This document shows positions 13,660-21,174 of a DNA stretch of 21,248 bases, piece by piece. Numbering within the stretch: the first letter of the stretch is position 1; every line of letters begins with the position of its first letter. This DNA is from SHLQ01 sp964562985 (GTDB lineage: Bacteria; Actinomycetota; Acidimicrobiia; Acidimicrobiales; SHLQ01): contig CAZLWE010000062.1 in assembly GCA_964562985.1 (NCBI GenBank), positions 1 to 21,248 on the forward strand, in the 5' to 3' direction. The position numbers and the translations under genes are program-made. Under the pieces are notes generated by a model. That model made no database searches. It had not been told where the DNA came from and saw only the letters and a list, made by a program, of their open reading frames with translations.

Positions 13660-16600
13660 ATGATTTCACAGCTGCGGACTATGTCTGTCCGAACGCGGGT
13701 ATTTGCAGTTCTCGCCGTACTGGCGGGGACGCTGTTCGTTTTTCCGCAGATCGTTGGTGCGGTCGTTACGGAGAATCCGCGTCGGGATCTGCCGATTGCC
13801 CTTGATGGTGAAGTGTGGGCGGTTGAGCAGGTCGGTGATTTCGTTGTGGTGGGCGGCAACTTCACCCAGGTGCAGACGTCTCGGGATGGTCCGATTGTCG
13901 ATCAGGCGGCGATTTACGCATATCACATCGATACGGGTACGTTCCTGGATTCGTTTCGCCCGATCATTGGTCGAAATAACGGCGATGCAGAGGTTCGAGC
14001 TATTCAGCCGACGCCTGATGGGACTGGGCTCTATATCGGTGGTGTGTTTAGCACGATCGATGACCGGTCTGATGGGAATGTTCGTGTCCGTGATCGTCTT
14101 GCGTTGCTTGAGTTGTCGACGGGTCGCCTGGATCGGTTGTTCTCGCTGAGTGGGGTTAACGCGCAGGTGAATAGCTTGGCGATGGACGCTTTTGGTCGGC
14201 TGTATGCGGGCGGTAACTTCACGGTTGTCCTGGATCTTGGTATTAATCGCCCGCCGATTGAGCAGTCGGTGCGTGGTTTGGCCCGTTTCGATCCGGTGAG
14301 TGGCGCGTTTGATACGGGCTTCCGTTACGAGAGCCATGTTGATATCGGTCGCCGCATTGGGGTTGATGAACAGGGCGTCACAGTCCGAAACTCTGGCGTG
14401 TCCCGGGTTGCGTTTGATGATGCCGGTCGTGAGTTGTTCATTTCGCATCGTGGGGCAGAGATCCGAAACGCGGTCACTGGCGCTGTTCTTGATTCACCTG
14501 GCGCCGCGTGGCTTTCGATAGCAGCCAACGGTGTGGTCGAGCGCGATTTCAAGATCTTGTACACGGATCCCGACGACCCGAATCAGGATTTCTACCACGC
14601 GAACCAATGCAACGGCCGTGGTGTGCAGATTCGCGATATCGATTGGGCTGACGGGTTTCTCTACCTGGTGCAGCAGGGAGCCGATGCTGGCCCACAATGC
14701 GACACCACCGTGAAGGTGCGGGTTGCTGAGGGCGGGGTTCGCCCGGAATGGGTGTCGCGGGTCTTTGACTCGATCTTTTCTGTGGAGGTTGTCGGCAACG
14801 ACGTGTATATCGGCGGGCACTTCCGAGCGTTCGTGAGTGAGACTGCGCCTTCGCCCTATCCTGGCGCCTTTCTCTTAGAGAATGACCTTGATGAAAATGG
14901 CGATGTTCAGTGGACCTATGACGGCGAAACCGCCGCGTTTACCGCGGGTCAGGCTTATATCGCGGATGTAGAAGGCACTCAGACTGGAGCTGGGCGCTTT
15001 AGGGAGGACCTGTTCGACCCGGGGTTCGCTTTCGAGGTCAATCAGTTCGGTGCGCTCGATGCCCGAACTGGTTATGGCAATCCGAACTTTGATCCTGGTT
15101 CGAACGCGCAGGTCGGTGTGTTGGCGATCACCGCGATCGATCGTGGCCTGTTGCTCGGTCAAGACAACGATCGCGTCAACGACATCATCGTTGGACGGTC
15201 AGCGTTCCTCGATGACACCCCAACCGCTGGCCTACCGCAGTGTTCGGTTGGCCGCGGCGAGTTCGGTGCGCCCGCCCTGTCGTGGACTAACCTTGGCGAC
15301 GTCAACAATTGGAACGTCGCGGCCAACGGCAGCTTCGTTGCTAGCGCTGGTAACTCCGCCCAATTCGTCCACGACACCGCGGCTCGTGGAGAGACCTTCA
15401 CGTACGAGCTTCGTTACAACCAGAGCGGCCTTAACCTCACGGCTGCGTGCGGAACGATCGATCGCGCACTGCCGACCGTGACGTGTTCGGCAACACTGAA
15501 TAATAACGAGGTCGTGGTCGACTGGAACAACCAGGACTGGGCCCGCACGAGCGTGTTCGCGAACGGCGCGTTCGTGGCCGATGTTGATGGCGCTCGGACG
15601 AACTTCACCACACCTGCAGCATTCGGAACGACGGCCTATTCGATTCGGGCGTTCGCTGATGGTGTTGGCTACGACGCCAACTGTGGCTCGATCACCGTGA
15701 ACACACCGCAAGCCCCGACGTTGACGTGTTCGGCCACGTTGGTCGGCGATCAAGTGAGTGTTGCGTGGAACGCTGCTGATTGGGAACGTGTGGCTATCCG
15801 CCGCAACGGAATCTTCGTCGTGAACCCACTCCGGACAGCGACCTCGTTCACCGAGACCGCCCAGGCCGGCACAACAACCTATTCCGTGCGCACGTTCTTC
15901 AACGGCGAGCGCCAAGACGTCGACTGCACAGGTCAGATCAACTTCGCCCCAGCACCTACGCCAGGCCCTGCTCCTGGCCCGGCACCGGGTCAGTTGGCCT
16001 GCACCCAGACGGTGGTTAACGGCAATATCGTCGTCGAATGGGACGATCTTGCAGGCATCAACTTCTACCAGATCCGGGTGGATGACGCGTGGCGTGCCTC
16101 GGTTAACCCGGGTGTTGAGCGTTACGAGGCTCCGAACGAGGGCACGCAGTGGATGATTCGCTACCGCCCACCGGGTCAGACGATCACGGTCAACTGTGAT
16201 TCCGTCGGTGCAGCCCCAGCCCCAGCCCCAGCCCCAGCCCCAGCCCCGGCACCCGCTCCTGCGCCCGGTGTTCCGGCCTTGGCATGTGCAGTGACGACCA
16301 ATGGCAACCAGGTGACGATCTCTTGGAACGCTGCTGATTGGGAACGTGTCGCTATTCGCCGTGACGGTATCTTCGTGGTGAATCCGCTTCCGACCGTAAC
16401 ATCGTTCACTGACCCTGCGGGGTTCGCGACGGCGACCTATTCGGTTCGCACGTTCTTTAACGGAGTGCAACAAGACGAAACCTGCACCAATGGGCCTCTC
16501 CCAGCGCCTGCTCCCGCACCTGGTGGGGTGGTCTGCACCCAGACCGTTGTTGGTGGCAATGTGGTGCTGACGTGGACCAACGTTCCGGACGTGGCTTTCT

Positions 16601-16752
16601 ACCAGATTCGCCTCAGCGAGGTTTGGCAAGCGTCGGTTCCTGCTGGGGCAATCGGGCAGCAAAACCGCTACGAGGACACCAATGACCCTGGCACCTGGGT
16701 CATTCGTACCCGCCCGAACGGCGTGTTAACCGACGTGGTGTGCACTCCGTAA
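13660..16752 (+). CDS. Large secreted protein: delta-60-like propeller plus six tandem beta-sandwich modules
   Basis: This 1030-residue protein has a Sec signal peptide (hydrophobic core about residues 14-33, cleavage likely after VGA). The first ~500 residues carry propeller-like blades with GG-x-F motifs (GGNFTQV near 65, GGVFSTI near 127, GGNFTVV near 184, GGHFRAF near 385), as in delta-60/DUF5122 repeats. From about residue 527 come six modules of about 75 residues. Each begins near a Cys, has a central Trp and ends near a second Cys, probably an Ig/Fn3-like fold with a disulfide. Modules 2 and 4 are near copies, as are 3 and 5. Pro-Ala linkers separate modules. There is no LPxTG or membrane anchor. 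Start: ATG at 13660 with AGGAG 10 nt upstream. Likely a surface or matrix protein; ligand unknown. Confidence 0.8.
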   Translation: MISQLRTMSVRTRVFAVLAVLAGTLFVFPQIVGAVVTENPRRDLPIALDGEVWAVEQVGDFVVVGGNFTQVQTSRDGPIVDQAAIYAYHIDTGTFLDSFRPIIGRNNGDAEVRAIQPTPDGTGLYIGGVFSTIDDRSDGNVRVRDRLALLELSTGRLDRLFSLSGVNAQVNSLAMDAFGRLYAGGNFTVVLDLGINRPPIEQSVRGLARFDPVSGAFDTGFRYESHVDIGRRIGVDEQGVTVRNSGVSRVAFDDAGRELFISHRGAEIRNAVTGAVLDSPGAAWLSIAANGVVERDFKILYTDPDDPNQDFYHANQCNGRGVQIRDIDWADGFLYLVQQGADAGPQCDTTVKVRVAEGGVRPEWVSRVFDSIFSVEVVGNDVYIGGHFRAFVSETAPSPYPGAFLLENDLDENGDVQWTYDGETAAFTAGQAYIADVEGTQTGAGRFREDLFDPGFAFEVNQFGALDARTGYGNPNFDPGSNAQVGVLAITAIDRGLLLGQDNDRVNDIIVGRSAFLDDTPTAGLPQCSVGRGEFGAPALSWTNLGDVNNWNVAANGSFVASAGNSAQFVHDTAARGETFTYELRYNQSGLNLTAACGTIDRALPTVTCSATLNNNEVVVDWNNQDWARTSVFANGAFVADVDGARTNFTTPAAFGTTAYSIRAFADGVGYDANCGSITVNTPQAPTLTCSATLVGDQVSVAWNAADWERVAIRRNGIFVVNPLRTATSFTETAQAGTTTYSVRTFFNGERQDVDCTGQINFAPAPTPGPAPGPAPGQLACTQTVVNGNIVVEWDDLAGINFYQIRVDDAWRASVNPGVERYEAPNEGTQWMIRYRPPGQTITVNCDSVGAAPAPAPAPAPAPAPAPAPGVPALACAVTTNGNQVTISWNAADWERVAIRRDGIFVVNPLPTVTSFTDPAGFATATYSVRTFFNGVQQDETCTNGPLPAPAPAPGGVVCTQTVVGGNVVLTWTNVPDVAFYQIRLSEVWQASVPAGAIGQQNRYEDTNDPGTWVIRTRPNGVLTDVVCTP
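16211..16246 (+). repeat. Six perfect CAGCCC hexamer repeats encoding a Pro-Ala linker
   Basis: Six uninterrupted CAGCCC units lie in frame within the secreted-protein gene and encode alternating Ala-Pro. Because the unit is 6 nt, slippage would change linker length by two residues without breaking the frame. Confidence 0.9.
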
Positions 16753-16761
16753 CCCTCTCGC

Positions 16762-16787
16762 TCGCCGAAGTCTTCGTCAACGGCAAC
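16762..16787 (+). repeat. 26-nt intergenic repeat, copy 2
   Basis: This matches 12959-12984 at 24 of 26 positions and starts 10 nt after the secreted-protein stop. Here it forms part of a hairpin: CTCGCCG (16761-16767) pairs with CGGCGAG (16787-16793). Confidence 0.6.
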
Positions 16788-16816
16788 GGCGAGTAGCGAA
16801 CAAGAGCTTCGATAAC

Positions 16817-16854
16817 CCGAACCTCCTCCTCGTGAGGAGGTTCGGTTTCGTTTT
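16817..16854 (+). terminator. Rho-independent terminator of the secreted-protein gene
   Basis: A perfect 12-bp stem (16817-16828 with 16834-16845, loop CTCGT) is followed by TTTCGTTTT. The T-rich side is downstream on the plus strand, so it ends the gene at 13660. It also separates it from the convergent dehydrogenase gene. Confidence 0.9.
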
Positions 16855-16860
16855 CGGCTG

Positions 16861-17820
16861 CTATCCGCGCCCGGTTGGTGTTACCTCGTAGCCCGGCTCT
16901 TCGGGCTCATCGTCGGTCATTTCCGCAGGGAAGCCGGGAGCAAGCACGTCGAGGCCGGTCGCCTCTTCCAGTCGCTTGATGATGTTTGGAGACAGCTCCC
17001 GCTCACCATAGCGAGCGATACCGTCGTCGAAGATCTCGATCATCAGCGGGCTGATCTCGAGCGGCACATCGTGTCGGTCGGCGATCTCTTGGAACAGACC
17101 GATGTCCTTCTTGACGAGGTCCATCGTGAAGTCGATATTGCGGCTGCCGTTGAGAATGATCTGGCCCTCAGTCTCGTGGACGAACGAGTTGCCACTGCTG
17201 ATAGCGATCGCCTCATAGGTCGTGTTGAGGTCCATCCCGGCGGCAGCCATCGTGGTCAACGCTTCGGAAACCGTCAGGAGGTTCGCGGTCGCCAGATAGT
17301 TCGTCATGACCTTCAGGGTCGATGCCGTGCCAAGTTCGCCGGTATGGAGGACCCGTCGCCCAAGTGTGGTCAGAACCGGCAGGACCTTTTCGAAGGTTGA
17401 ACGCTCACATCCAGCGAAGATCGCGATGTTGCCCGTCGCGGCCCGGTGGCATCCACCGGAGACCGGGCAATCGACAGGCTCCGCCCCGGCTGCCTTCACC
17501 AGAGCTCCAAGCCGCTGGACCTCGTCGGCGTCGGTGGTGGACATCTCCAACCAAACCTTGCCCGGGCCGATGCCTTCAAGAATGCCGTCGGTGCCCTCCA
17601 CGACCTCCGCACAGATCGCGGGTGAGGGGAGGCAGGTGATGATCACGTCGCAGGATTGAGCCATCTGCTTCGGCGATTCACCGAATTCTGCACCGGCGTC
17701 GAGTAGTGGCTGGGCCGCAGCCCGGTCGAGGTCGCGCACAACGACGTCGAGTTCGTTTCGAACGAGTGATCCCGCCAGCTTGGCGCCGACGTTTCCGAGA
17801 CCGATGAATCCAATTTTCAT
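16861..17820 (-). CDS. 3-hydroxyisobutyrate dehydrogenase-family NAD(P)-dependent oxidoreductase
   Basis: This 319-residue beta-hydroxyacid dehydrogenase starts with the Rossmann motif GFIGLGNVGAKLAGSL. The substrate-binding block DCPVSGGCHRAATGNIAIFAG (near residue 118) and the catalytic-lysine block LKVMTNYLATANLLTVSEAL with K-x3-N (near 170) follow, then the all-helical C-terminal domain. Relatives oxidise 3-hydroxyisobutyrate, tartronate semialdehyde or similar short hydroxyacids; the substrate is not decided by sequence. The C terminus carries an extra acidic tail (MTDDEPEEPGYEVTPTGRG). Start: ATG at 17818-17820 directly before the Rossmann strand; a TTG two codons upstream is less likely. 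No Shine-Dalgarno is visible. It is divergent from helD. Confidence 0.87.
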   Translation of the reverse strand: MKIGFIGLGNVGAKLAGSLVRNELDVVVRDLDRAAAQPLLDAGAEFGESPKQMAQSCDVIITCLPSPAICAEVVEGTDGILEGIGPGKVWLEMSTTDADEVQRLGALVKAAGAEPVDCPVSGGCHRAATGNIAIFAGCERSTFEKVLPVLTTLGRRVLHTGELGTASTLKVMTNYLATANLLTVSEALTTMAAAGMDLNTTYEAIAISSGNSFVHETEGQIILNGSRNIDFTMDLVKKDIGLFQEIADRHDVPLEISPLMIEIFDDGIARYGERELSPNIIKRLEEATGLDVLAPGFPAEMTDDEPEEPGYEVTPTGRG

Positions 17821-17845
17821 GGGCAAAGCATGCCACTCATTGAAC

Positions 17846-17868
17846 GTGTCCAGCTGACACGACTGTCA
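17846..17868. promoter_or_regulatory. Overlapping palindromes between the dehydrogenase and helD
   Basis: Two inverted repeats overlap: GTGTC (17846-17850) with GACAC (17856-17860), and TGACA (17855-17859) with TGTCA (17864-17868). They lie in the 90-nt divergent region and could bind a repressor acting on either gene. A TGCGGCAA octamer follows at 17875-17882. Confidence 0.4.
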
Positions 17869-17910
17869 CCAATGTGCGGCAACCCCGTTCACGCGTGGTT
17901 GGCTATGTAG

Positions 17911-19563
17911 GTGACCGATCCGCTCCTACTCAGCGACTTCGACGGCGATGCGCTAACCGAACTCGATCGCGAACGTGGAGCAGTTCGCCAAATACGTGAC
18001 GTTCACCGTCTCCACATCGAGCGTGCGCGCAGCTACGCAACGGGTCTCGCCGATGAGGCATCGCTTCTCTCCGAGGAAGGCCCCCGAGAGACCGAGGCGG
18101 AGCTCGGTGATGAGGATTCTGAGGCGGCGGTCGAGGCAGCGACCGCGCGCGCAGCGTCGGCTCGAGTCCTGCTTGCGTGGAAACGTGTCCGAGAACTCGA
18201 GTCTGCTGGTAATGCGTTGGCCTTTGGCCGCCTCGATCGCACCATCCATGGCATTGAGTACATCGGTCGAATGAGCGTGATCGAGGGTGACGATGTGTAC
18301 CTGATCGATTGGCGTGCACCCGCTGCAGAGGCGTTCTATCGGGCCACGCCGCTCGAACCGATGGACGTGACACATCGACGGCATTTGCACTACACCGACG
18401 GGGAGCTGACCAACTACAGCGACGAGATCTTTGACACCAAGTCGATCGATGAACGCCAGGCGCTCCGGGGAGAGGCGGCCTTGCTGCAGGCGTTGTCGCA
18501 GCGCAGCGACGGCCGCATGCAGTCGGTCGTCGCGACGATCCAATCCGAACAAGACTCGGTGATTCGTGCATCGGCCAAGGGTCCACTGCTCGTCCAGGGT
18601 GGACCTGGCACGGGCAAGACGGTAGTGGCGCTTCACCGGGCTGCCTACCTGCTGTACGCAGACCGAGCGGCGCTGGCAGAGACCGGTGTGCTCATCGTGG
18701 GCCCGAGCAACGAGTTCCTCACCTACATCTCCGACGTGTTGCCATCACTTGGTGAGAGTGGTGTCATCTCGGTGACTCCCGACCGGCTCTTTCCAGGGGT
18801 GCTCACCGATCCTGACGATTCCGAAGCAGTCGCTGAACTCAAGGGCGGTCGAGCCATGGCCGACCTTCTGGCGCACGCCGTGACTCTCCGGCAGCGAACT
18901 CCGAGCGAAGATCTCGTTGCGTTTTACGGCAGCCGCCGCGTGGTGGTTTCGACCGACGAACTCCAAGCGTGTATGGCGCTCGCTCGTCGCCAAGCGACGC
19001 ACAACAGTGGCGCCGGCCGCCTGCGTGGGCTCGTTCTCGATCGTCTCGTCTCCGAGATTCACGAACCAGGCTTCGAGGATCGCGAAGACATTCGCAGCGA
19101 TCTGGCTCGGTCACCAGACGTCGTCAGCTTCTGTGAAAAACACTGGCCGGTTCTTACCCCCGAGCAGATGTTGAACGACCTCCTGGGGTCCCCTGGGTTG
19201 TTGCAATCATCGTGCGACGCGGCGGGGCTTGATGCAGGTTCGGCTGACCTGCTCGCTCGCGAACGACTACCTGAACGTGAGCTCTGGCGGCGACGCTGGT
19301 TCGCGAGCGACGTACCGCTCCTCGACGAGTTGTTATGGCTGCTCGGTGATCCCTCCGAGGCCGACGGGGTCGAGACAGACATGGAGCATCAGTTCGCCGA
19401 TACCGAAGACGTCTTTGAGCTCGACGAAAAACGCGGCAATGACGATGACGACCTCGATGACGAAGATCAACTCGACCCAGAACCCGGCCCACTTGAGGTT
19501 GAAAGCTTCGAGGCTTGGCGCGAAGGCGAAGAAGATGAGGAGGGATCCAATGGGTATCGATAA
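17911..19563 (+). CDS. helD: HelD-type RNA polymerase-recycling ATPase, N-terminal part (split or frameshifted)
   Basis: This 550-residue product covers the N-terminal part of HelD, a UvrD-like ATPase that releases stalled RNA polymerase from nucleic acid. Visible are the N-terminal helical arm (about residues 12-95), the HelD signature YIGRMSVIEGDDVYLIDWRAPAAEAFYRAT, the Q-motif region IQSEQDSVIRA (near 210), Walker A GGPGTGKT (230-237) and VLPSLGESG. The HelD-specific insert follows, and the product ends in an acidic tail (NDDDDLDDEDQLDPEPG onward). It lacks motifs II-VI, which are encoded in the next frame. Start: GTG at 17911, just before the arm; no strong Shine-Dalgarno. The stop TAA lies 14 nt into the downstream gene. 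Confidence 0.85.
   Translation: MTDPLLLSDFDGDALTELDRERGAVRQIRDVHRLHIERARSYATGLADEASLLSEEGPRETEAELGDEDSEAAVEAATARAASARVLLAWKRVRELESAGNALAFGRLDRTIHGIEYIGRMSVIEGDDVYLIDWRAPAAEAFYRATPLEPMDVTHRRHLHYTDGELTNYSDEIFDTKSIDERQALRGEAALLQALSQRSDGRMQSVVATIQSEQDSVIRASAKGPLLVQGGPGTGKTVVALHRAAYLLYADRAALAETGVLIVGPSNEFLTYISDVLPSLGESGVISVTPDRLFPGVLTDPDDSEAVAELKGGRAMADLLAHAVTLRQRTPSEDLVAFYGSRRVVVSTDELQACMALARRQATHNSGAGRLRGLVLDRLVSEIHEPGFEDREDIRSDLARSPDVVSFCEKHWPVLTPEQMLNDLLGSPGLLQSSCDAAGLDAGSADLLARERLPERELWRRRWFASDVPLLDELLWLLGDPSEADGVETDMEHQFADTEDVFELDEKRGNDDDDLDDEDQLDPEPGPLEVESFEAWREGEEDEEGSNGYR
19538..19544 (+). promoter_or_regulatory. Shine-Dalgarno AGGAGGG before the C-terminal helD frame
   Basis: AGGAGGG lies 5 nt before the ATG at 19550 and could support coupled translation of the second frame. 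The same bases encode Glu-Glu-Gly in the first frame, so the match may be a by-product of acidic codons. Confidence 0.5.
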
Positions 19564-20380
19564 TGAGTCGACCGGGTCCGCTCTGAAGAAGGAAATGCAC
19601 CTCAGCTATCCAGTGCGCGACGAGGTGACCGGCGAGACGGTCACCGATCCCGACGGGTTCCCGATCGCTGAACTCGAGAGCGACGACTACCTCGAACTGG
19701 CCAACACGATGACGATCGAGGAGCGCTCTCGTGGGGAACGGGCGTGGAGGTTCGGGCATGTAATCGTTGATGAGGCACAAGATCTCACCCCAATGCAGTG
19801 GCGAATGGTGAGCCGCCGAGCGCGGGGCCGATCGATGACCATCGTCGGCGATGTGGCGCAGCGAACGGTCGGGGAGTCAGCCACCTGGGATCAGCTCCTG
19901 CCCGAGGAGCTCGGCGAAGTACGCCGATTCGACCTGTCGACGAACTACCGATCGCCCGAAGAGATCACGCCCTGGGCCTCGGCCGTATTACGCGAGATCG
20001 ACCCGGATCTCACCCAACCACTCGCGATCCGCTCCTCCGGGCATCCAGTTGAAGTCCGACGGGTCGAAGCTGATTACCTCGAGTCCACGGCAATCCTCCG
20101 GGCGGAGGATTATGCGAGCACGATCGACGGCGGCCAGGTCGCGATTCTCGCCATGACGCCGATCGAAGTTGCACACGAACAGATCCACGTTCTAACCCCG
20201 GGACAGTCCAAAGGCATGGAGTTCGATGCTGTGGTAGTTGTCGAACCATCAGCAATTCTCGCGGCCACTCACGGCCACGGACTTCTCTACGTAGCGTTGA
20301 CACGTAGCACCGATCGTCTAGCGGTTCTCCACAGCCACCCTCTACCGCAATTCCTACAAGGGGCCCGACCGATCGACTAA
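19550..20380 (+). CDS. helD: HelD-type RNA polymerase-recycling ATPase, C-terminal part (split or frameshifted)
   Basis: This 276-residue product carries the rest of the HelD motor: Walker B VIVDEAQDLTPMQWRM (D74-E75), GDVAQ (motif III, near 101), NYRSP (motif IV, near 132), SKGMEFDAVVV (motif V, near 221) and YVALTRSTDRL (motif VI, near 248). It has no Walker A, so it cannot be an ATPase alone. The frame is +1 relative to the N-terminal part, and the two overlap by 14 nt. Removing one G from the GGG at 19552-19554 would fuse them into one protein of about 825 residues joined through SNGIDNEST. A real two-gene split with coupled translation is the alternative. Its 3' end is tandemly duplicated. 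Confidence 0.85.
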   Translation: MGIDNESTGSALKKEMHLSYPVRDEVTGETVTDPDGFPIAELESDDYLELANTMTIEERSRGERAWRFGHVIVDEAQDLTPMQWRMVSRRARGRSMTIVGDVAQRTVGESATWDQLLPEELGEVRRFDLSTNYRSPEEITPWASAVLREIDPDLTQPLAIRSSGHPVEVRRVEADYLESTAILRAEDYASTIDGGQVAILAMTPIEVAHEQIHVLTPGQSKGMEFDAVVVVEPSAILAATHGHGLLYVALTRSTDRLAVLHSHPLPQFLQGARPID

Positions 20381-20427
20381 CGGTCCTTCACGCCCACCCT
20401 CTACCAGATTTCCTCGTGCAGCCTTAG
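20310..20427 (+). repeat. Diverged 59-nt tandem duplication of the helD 3' end
   Basis: 20310-20368 and 20369-20427 are adjacent related copies; 37 of their first 47 positions match. Copy 1 encodes the helD C terminus, TDRLAVLHSHPLPQFLQ. Copy 2, in a different frame because 59 is not a multiple of 3, encodes TDRLTVLHAHPLPDFLV, then QP and a stop at 20425-20427. Copy 2 lies after the helD stop at 20380. Confidence 0.75.
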
Positions 20428-20430
20428 CCG

Positions 20431-21174
20431 CTACTCGCGTGTGAAGTTGGCGGGGCGCTTCTCGAGGAAGGCGTTTATGGCCTCGTGATGGTCAGCGGTG
20501 TTGGCGAGGCGGCGGAACGTGTCGGTGAGAGCCGATTGTTCTTCGGCTGGGGCCTGCGTCGATGTGTTGTTGAGGGCGGCCTTTGCCGCTTCGACTGCGA
20601 GCGGCGGTTTCTGTGCGATGGCCTTCGCCAGGTCATGGGCAGACCCGATTGGAGCGTCAACGACGGCGGTGATGAGGTTCCATTGAAGGGCGGTTGTCGC
20701 ATCGATGCGCTCGCCGCTCAATAGCATCCGACGGGCAATGGAGTCACCCGCTGCGTCGATGATCGAGCCGATGCCCGCGATCAAGCCCATGTTCACTCCC
20801 GATGCAGCGAAGGTCGCCCGTTCGCTCGCGACCCGAAGGTCACATGCCAGAGCGAGTTCAAGGCCACCGCCGTGCGCCGGGCCATCGATTGCGGCGACAA
20901 CAGGAATTCGACACGAATGAATGGCATTCGCGGCTTCGCGAACGGCGATCAACATGGCAGCATCATCGGCTTCAGGGGAGGGGGTAACAAGTTCCTTGAT
21001 GTCCGCGCCAGCGCAGAAGCGTCCTTCTCCACCATGGAGTACAACCGCTCGCTTGGAGAGGTCCTCGTCAACCGTGGCGAACGTGTCTCTGATGCCGTTC
21101 CAACTCGATAATGGCAGGGCGTTGACGGGGCCTCGGTCGATCTCGATGACACAGACTCCTGATTCGGTCGTCAT
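20431..21174 (-). CDS. Enoyl-CoA hydratase/isomerase family protein lacking the second catalytic Glu
   Basis: This 247-residue crotonase-fold protein has the oxyanion-hole segment RFCAGADIKEL (residues 52-62) and GPAHGGGLELALACDLRVAS (98-117), with the first catalytic Glu at 106. The second Glu of true enoyl-CoA hydratases (E164 in the rat enzyme, 20 residues later in a PE dipeptide) is replaced by Gly126 in FAASGVNMG. It is therefore probably not a standard hydratase; isomerase, hydrolase or other crotonase chemistry on an acyl-CoA is possible. The tail EAINAFLEKRPANF is typical. Start is uncertain: ATG at 21174 is used, while ATG 21204 and GTG 21222 are in frame upstream. Confidence 0.87.
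   Translation of the reverse strand: MTTESGVCVIEIDRGPVNALPLSSWNGIRDTFATVDEDLSKRAVVLHGGEGRFCAGADIKELVTPSPEADDAAMLIAVREAANAIHSCRIPVVAAIDGPAHGGGLELALACDLRVASERATFAASGVNMGLIAGIGSIIDAAGDSIARRMLLSGERIDATTALQWNLITAVVDAPIGSAHDLAKAIAQKPPLAVEAAKAALNNTSTQAPAEEQSALTDTFRRLANTADHHEAINAFLEKRPANFTRE

Noticed and set aside
13666..14448. 260-codon minus-strand frame opposite the secreted protein
   Set aside because: Composition is an Arg/Thr/Asn-rich shadow with no recognisable motif, antisense to a gene with promoter, Shine-Dalgarno and signal peptide.
16211..16246. CAGCCC tandem array considered as a CRISPR or minisatellite locus
   Set aside because: Units are 6 nt with no spacers, in frame, and encode a Pro-Ala linker; it is a coding microsatellite.
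15232..16662. 476-codon minus-strand frame opposite the repeat modules
   Set aside because: It mirrors the repeated modules of the real gene; its repeats are the reverse of the Pro-Ala linker and module DNA, so it is not independent coding sequence.
19229..19549. Upstream extension of the C-terminal helD frame to an ATG at 19229
   Set aside because: The translation there is Ser/Arg/Thr-rich nonsense while the overlapping frame encodes the HelD insert and acidic linker; coding in this frame begins around 19550.
19550..19563. Programmed +1 frameshift site like that of prfB at the helD junction
   Set aside because: There is no CUU-UGA-type slip codon at the stop, and the Shine-Dalgarno is about 16 nt away rather than the 3 nt of prfB; a split gene or a single-base indel explains it better.
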